This document shows, in pieces, positions 61,771-64,000 of a stretch of 64,000 nucleotides of DNA. The stretch comes from CAZDKK01 sp964603725. GTDB lineage: Bacteria > Eisenbacteria > RBG-16-71-46 > CAIMUX01 > WJJG01. A program made the translations under genes and the position numbers. The notes under the pieces were generated by a model that ran no database searches, had not been told where the DNA came from, and saw only the letters and a program-made list of their open reading frames with translations. Numbering within the stretch: the first letter of the stretch is position 1; each line of letters starts with the position of its first letter. The DNA lies in NCBI GenBank assembly GCA_964603725.1, contig CAZRWW010000008.1:1-64000 (forward strand). Reading direction: 5' to 3'.

Positions 61771-64000
61771 CTACTCCTCGCCCCCCTTCGCCGTCCAATT
61801 GATCACCAGGTTCAGGTGCTCGCCCTTCTTCGATTCCGCCGGTGCCAGGACCAGAAAGCGTTGCCCATCCGGAGTGGCGGCGCCGTCCACGAGCCCCCGC
61901 ACATCGTAGCGCGCGACCGGTGTCCCGACCTGAAAGGTGCCGCCCTCCGTCCGAATCTCCACCGAGGTCAACACGCCATCGAGGGTGATGTAGCCGATCC
62001 GGTCGATCTCCCGCGGCCAGGAGGGATACCAGCCGCCGGCGGTGGTGATCTGCCACTTACGACCCGGTCCGGGGAATGGGGTCGCGTAGATCTCGCTCTG
62101 ACCCGACTCGTTGGACTGATAGACGACCCACCGCCCGTCGGGGGAGAACGTGGCATAGCCCTCCTGGTGCGGGGTCTGAAGAAACGGGTAGGGCCGCCGC
62201 TCCCCGAGGAGCGGCAGGACCCACACATCCGCGTTGCTGGTGTAGAGGACGAAGCGCCCGTCCGCTGACCAACTCGTCGCGAGCTTGTCACTCGCTGTCT
62301 CGAGAAGGAGTTGCTCGGGCTCGGAGCCGTGCAGTGACTTCTCGTAGAGGTCGAGGTGCCCTTTGTGCGCGCAGGAGAAGATCAGGTGTTGCCCATCGGG
62401 CGACCAGAGCGGACCCTCATCGGCGGTGGGATCGAAGGTGAACCGGGTCCGCACGCCGCTGGCGATTTCATAGATCCAGATGTCGGTCTTCCCGGAGCGT
62501 GGATCCCTGATCTCGAGCGCCACCCGCCGCCCGTCCGGCGAGATCTGCGGGCTGGCGTAGTCGGCGCGATCACCGAGGGTGCCGAGCCGCTTGCCGGTCG
62601 GGTCCAGCCAGACCAGATTGCAGACGTCGGTGGCATCGCCGGGCTGGTACGCCAGAATGCCGTTCTCCGACGCCGAGAAGATTCCCAGCGTCGCGGCCGA
62701 AAGGTATCGGAGGTTCTCGGCCACGGGGACGGCGCTGCCCGCCAGACGGCAGCGGTGGGGATCGAAGCGGCGCGCCATCAGGGTGCCGCCCTGAGCGAAG
62801 AGCAGGTGGCCCGACGCATAGATCACGTTGGATTCCGCCGGCATCAGCAGCCGGTCCTCGCCGCCGCGGAGCGATCCGATCCTGGCCACCGCGGGTTCGG
62901 ACGGGTTGCTGCTCCAGACGAGGTAAAGGAATCTCCGCCCGTCGGGCAGGAAGCAGGGAAACCGGTGGGACCTCTCGCCGCGCAGCGTGTCCAGCGTGGT
63001 GACCGCCGTCGGGGTCCCCCCGGCCGCCGAGATCCGCAGGAGGCCGGCATTGAATGTCGCCGCGAACAGAATCGTGCCGTCCCGATTCCAGGTTCCTCCC
63101 TTGCCATTCTCCGCGTCGCAGAGGCTCTGCACGTGGCCCCCGGCGGCACCCGTCCTCTTGAGCTTCCGGTCGGCGAAGAAACCGATCGCGCGGCTGTCCG
63201 GGGACCAGAAGGGGTACGCCGCCCCCTCGGTGCCGGCCAGCGGCACGGCTTGATCCACTGCGAGGTCGCGGACCCAGAGCAGCGCGGGCTGGCCCTCGGC
63301 CCTGGCCGCGAAGACCAGCCGGTTTCCGTCGGGCGACACGCAGACCGGGCCAGGTGAGTTGGAGAGCGTGAAGAACTCGGTGTTCTCAGGCGCGGGCAGG
63401 ACCGCACGCACCGCGCGGACCTCCCGGTGCGCGGCGCGGCGGTAAGCGAATCCCAGGCCGATGGCAGCTCCCAGGAACACCGCCGCCGTCAGCCATGCCA
63501 GCCGCTCGCGCCGCTTGCGCCGCGACGAGACCTGGGCGGGGATACCGGCCAGCGAGCCGCCCTCGGAGATCCACTTGAGATCCAGCAGCACGTCGTGCAT
63601 CGACTGGCGCCGCTGGCCCGGGTCCTTCGCCAGACAGGTCCCGATCAGGCGCTCGAGCGCGGGCGGGATGCCCGGACGCAGTGACGAGGTCGATGGCGGT
63701 TCGCGCTCGAGGATCGCGGCGATCACCCCGGCCTGGGTCTTGCCCTCGAACGCCTTCTGCCCCGTGGTCATCTCATGGAGCAGGGCGCCGAAGGCGAAGA
63801 TGTCGCTACGCGCGTCCACCTCGCCGGCTTCGAGTTGCTCGGGGGCCATGTACTGCAGCGTACCGACGATGGTGCCCCGGGCGGTGAGCGGACTGGTGAT
63901 GGTGGGGGCGGCCGTGGCCCCGGTAGCTTCGGCCGGGGAAGGCAGGTGTTTCGCCAGGCCGAAGTCGAGGAGCTTGGCGCCCGACCTGGTCAGCACGACG
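61771..64000 (-). CDS. Serine/threonine protein kinase fused to a PD40/TolB-like propeller (5' end outside window)
   Basis: The frame is open to the window edge, so the N-lobe and HRD loop are missing. Visible kinase parts: KLLDFGLAK (DFG), GTLQYMAPEQLEAGEVDARSDIFAFGALLHEMTTG (APE and DxxSFG-type helix F) and CLAKDPGQRRQSM. A membrane helix follows (LAWLTAAVFLGAAIGLGFAYR), and the C-terminal ~520 residues are a PD40 propeller (VSPDGNRLVFAAR, WSPDSRAIGFFAD, ISPDGRRVALEIRD, WSPDGQHLIFSC, FSPDGRWVVYQSN). The kinase is cytoplasmic and the propeller outside, a common sensor-kinase plan in Acidobacteria and FCB-type bacteria. Substrates are unknown. Confidence 0.93.
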   Translation of the reverse strand, partial: VVLTRSGAKLLDFGLAKHLPSPAEATGATAAPTITSPLTARGTIVGTLQYMAPEQLEAGEVDARSDIFAFGALLHEMTTGQKAFEGKTQAGVIAAILEREPPSTSSLRPGIPPALERLIGTCLAKDPGQRRQSMHDVLLDLKWISEGGSLAGIPAQVSSRRKRRERLAWLTAAVFLGAAIGLGFAYRRAAHREVRAVRAVLPAPENTEFFTLSNSPGPVCVSPDGNRLVFAARAEGQPALLWVRDLAVDQAVPLAGTEGAAYPFWSPDSRAIGFFADRKLKRTGAAGGHVQSLCDAENGKGGTWNRDGTILFAATFNAGLLRISAAGGTPTAVTTLDTLRGERSHRFPCFLPDGRRFLYLVWSSNPSEPAVARIGSLRGGEDRLLMPAESNVIYASGHLLFAQGGTLMARRFDPHRCRLAGSAVPVAENLRYLSAATLGIFSASENGILAYQPGDATDVCNLVWLDPTGKRLGTLGDRADYASPQISPDGRRVALEIRDPRSGKTDIWIYEIASGVRTRFTFDPTADEGPLWSPDGQHLIFSCAHKGHLDLYEKSLHGSEPEQLLLETASDKLATSWSADGRFVLYTSNADVWVLPLLGERRPYPFLQTPHQEGYATFSPDGRWVVYQSNESGQSEIYATPFPGPGRKWQITTAGGWYPSWPREIDRIGYITLDGVLTSVEIRTEGGTFQVGTPVARYDVRGLVDGAATPDGQRFLVLAPAESKKGEHLNLVINWTAKGGEE

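Overview
The window is high-GC, tightly packed bacterial DNA from a draft assembly (100 placeholder Ns at 52671-52770). Five large secreted proteins end in a FlgD-like Ig domain with a GR-V / WDGxD / GVYFxRL pattern. A gingipain-type (C25) protease, a DUF5916 outer-membrane protein, a bacterial tricorn protease, PD40 propellers and a serine/threonine kinase fused to a PD40 propeller are also present. This set suggests an uncultured lineage near the FCB group, such as Candidatus Eisenbacteria, Krumholzibacteriota or Latescibacterota. The assignment is inference from gene content only; I saw no rRNA, tRNA or CRISPR array.

Layout. 1-7085: end of an unidentified gene, a secreted subtilase, an unknown protein, a GT-C-like membrane protein and an aspartate-type aminotransferase. 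7495-13952: a fasciclin and transglutaminase pair, alpha-glucan phosphorylase and malic enzyme. 14175-26279: a secretome region with three paralogous small secreted proteins, a VCBS/FG-GAP propeller, a beta-helix protein, a methyltransferase/YciI/sulfatase-fold operon and a DUF5916 protein. 26415-32553: tricorn protease, a HigBA-like toxin-antitoxin pair with a perfect operator palindrome, and an ECF sigma/anti-sigma pair. 32736-42824: a C39-like secreted protease-fold protein, a small lipoprotein, an extracytoplasmic TPR-CHAT protease, a pyrophosphate-dependent phosphofructokinase and FabH. 43086-53101: an RlmJ-like methyltransferase coupled to a DNA methyltransferase, a DUF255 protein, a GT-C/TPR membrane protein and a gapped gingipain-like protease. 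53419-60493: a sirtuin and a glycogen cluster (GH57/DUF3536, DUF4912, GH57 branching enzyme). 60510-64000: a small secreted protein, a transposase scrap and a kinase-propeller protein running off the end.

Two patterns cross the whole window. (1) Secreted proteins fall into two C-terminal classes. Five large ones end in the FlgD-like domain. Five small ones (ending at 14876, 22328, 26279, 36499 and 60510) end in an almost invariant tail, T-W-G-[QR]-[LIV]-K-x-L-[FYL]-(R), which I do not recognise as a described signal. (2) At least eleven short tandem repeats with 12-30 bp units occur. All nine inside genes have unit lengths divisible by three (12, 15, 15, 18, 18, 21, 24, 30, 30), whereas the two between genes are 14 and 16 bp. 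One of those two touches a promoter -35 box.

Metabolically, the glucan phosphorylase, branching enzyme and second GH57 enzyme form a glycogen storage and release set. The GGDD/PKTIDND-type phosphofructokinase suggests pyrophosphate-saving, reversible glycolysis.
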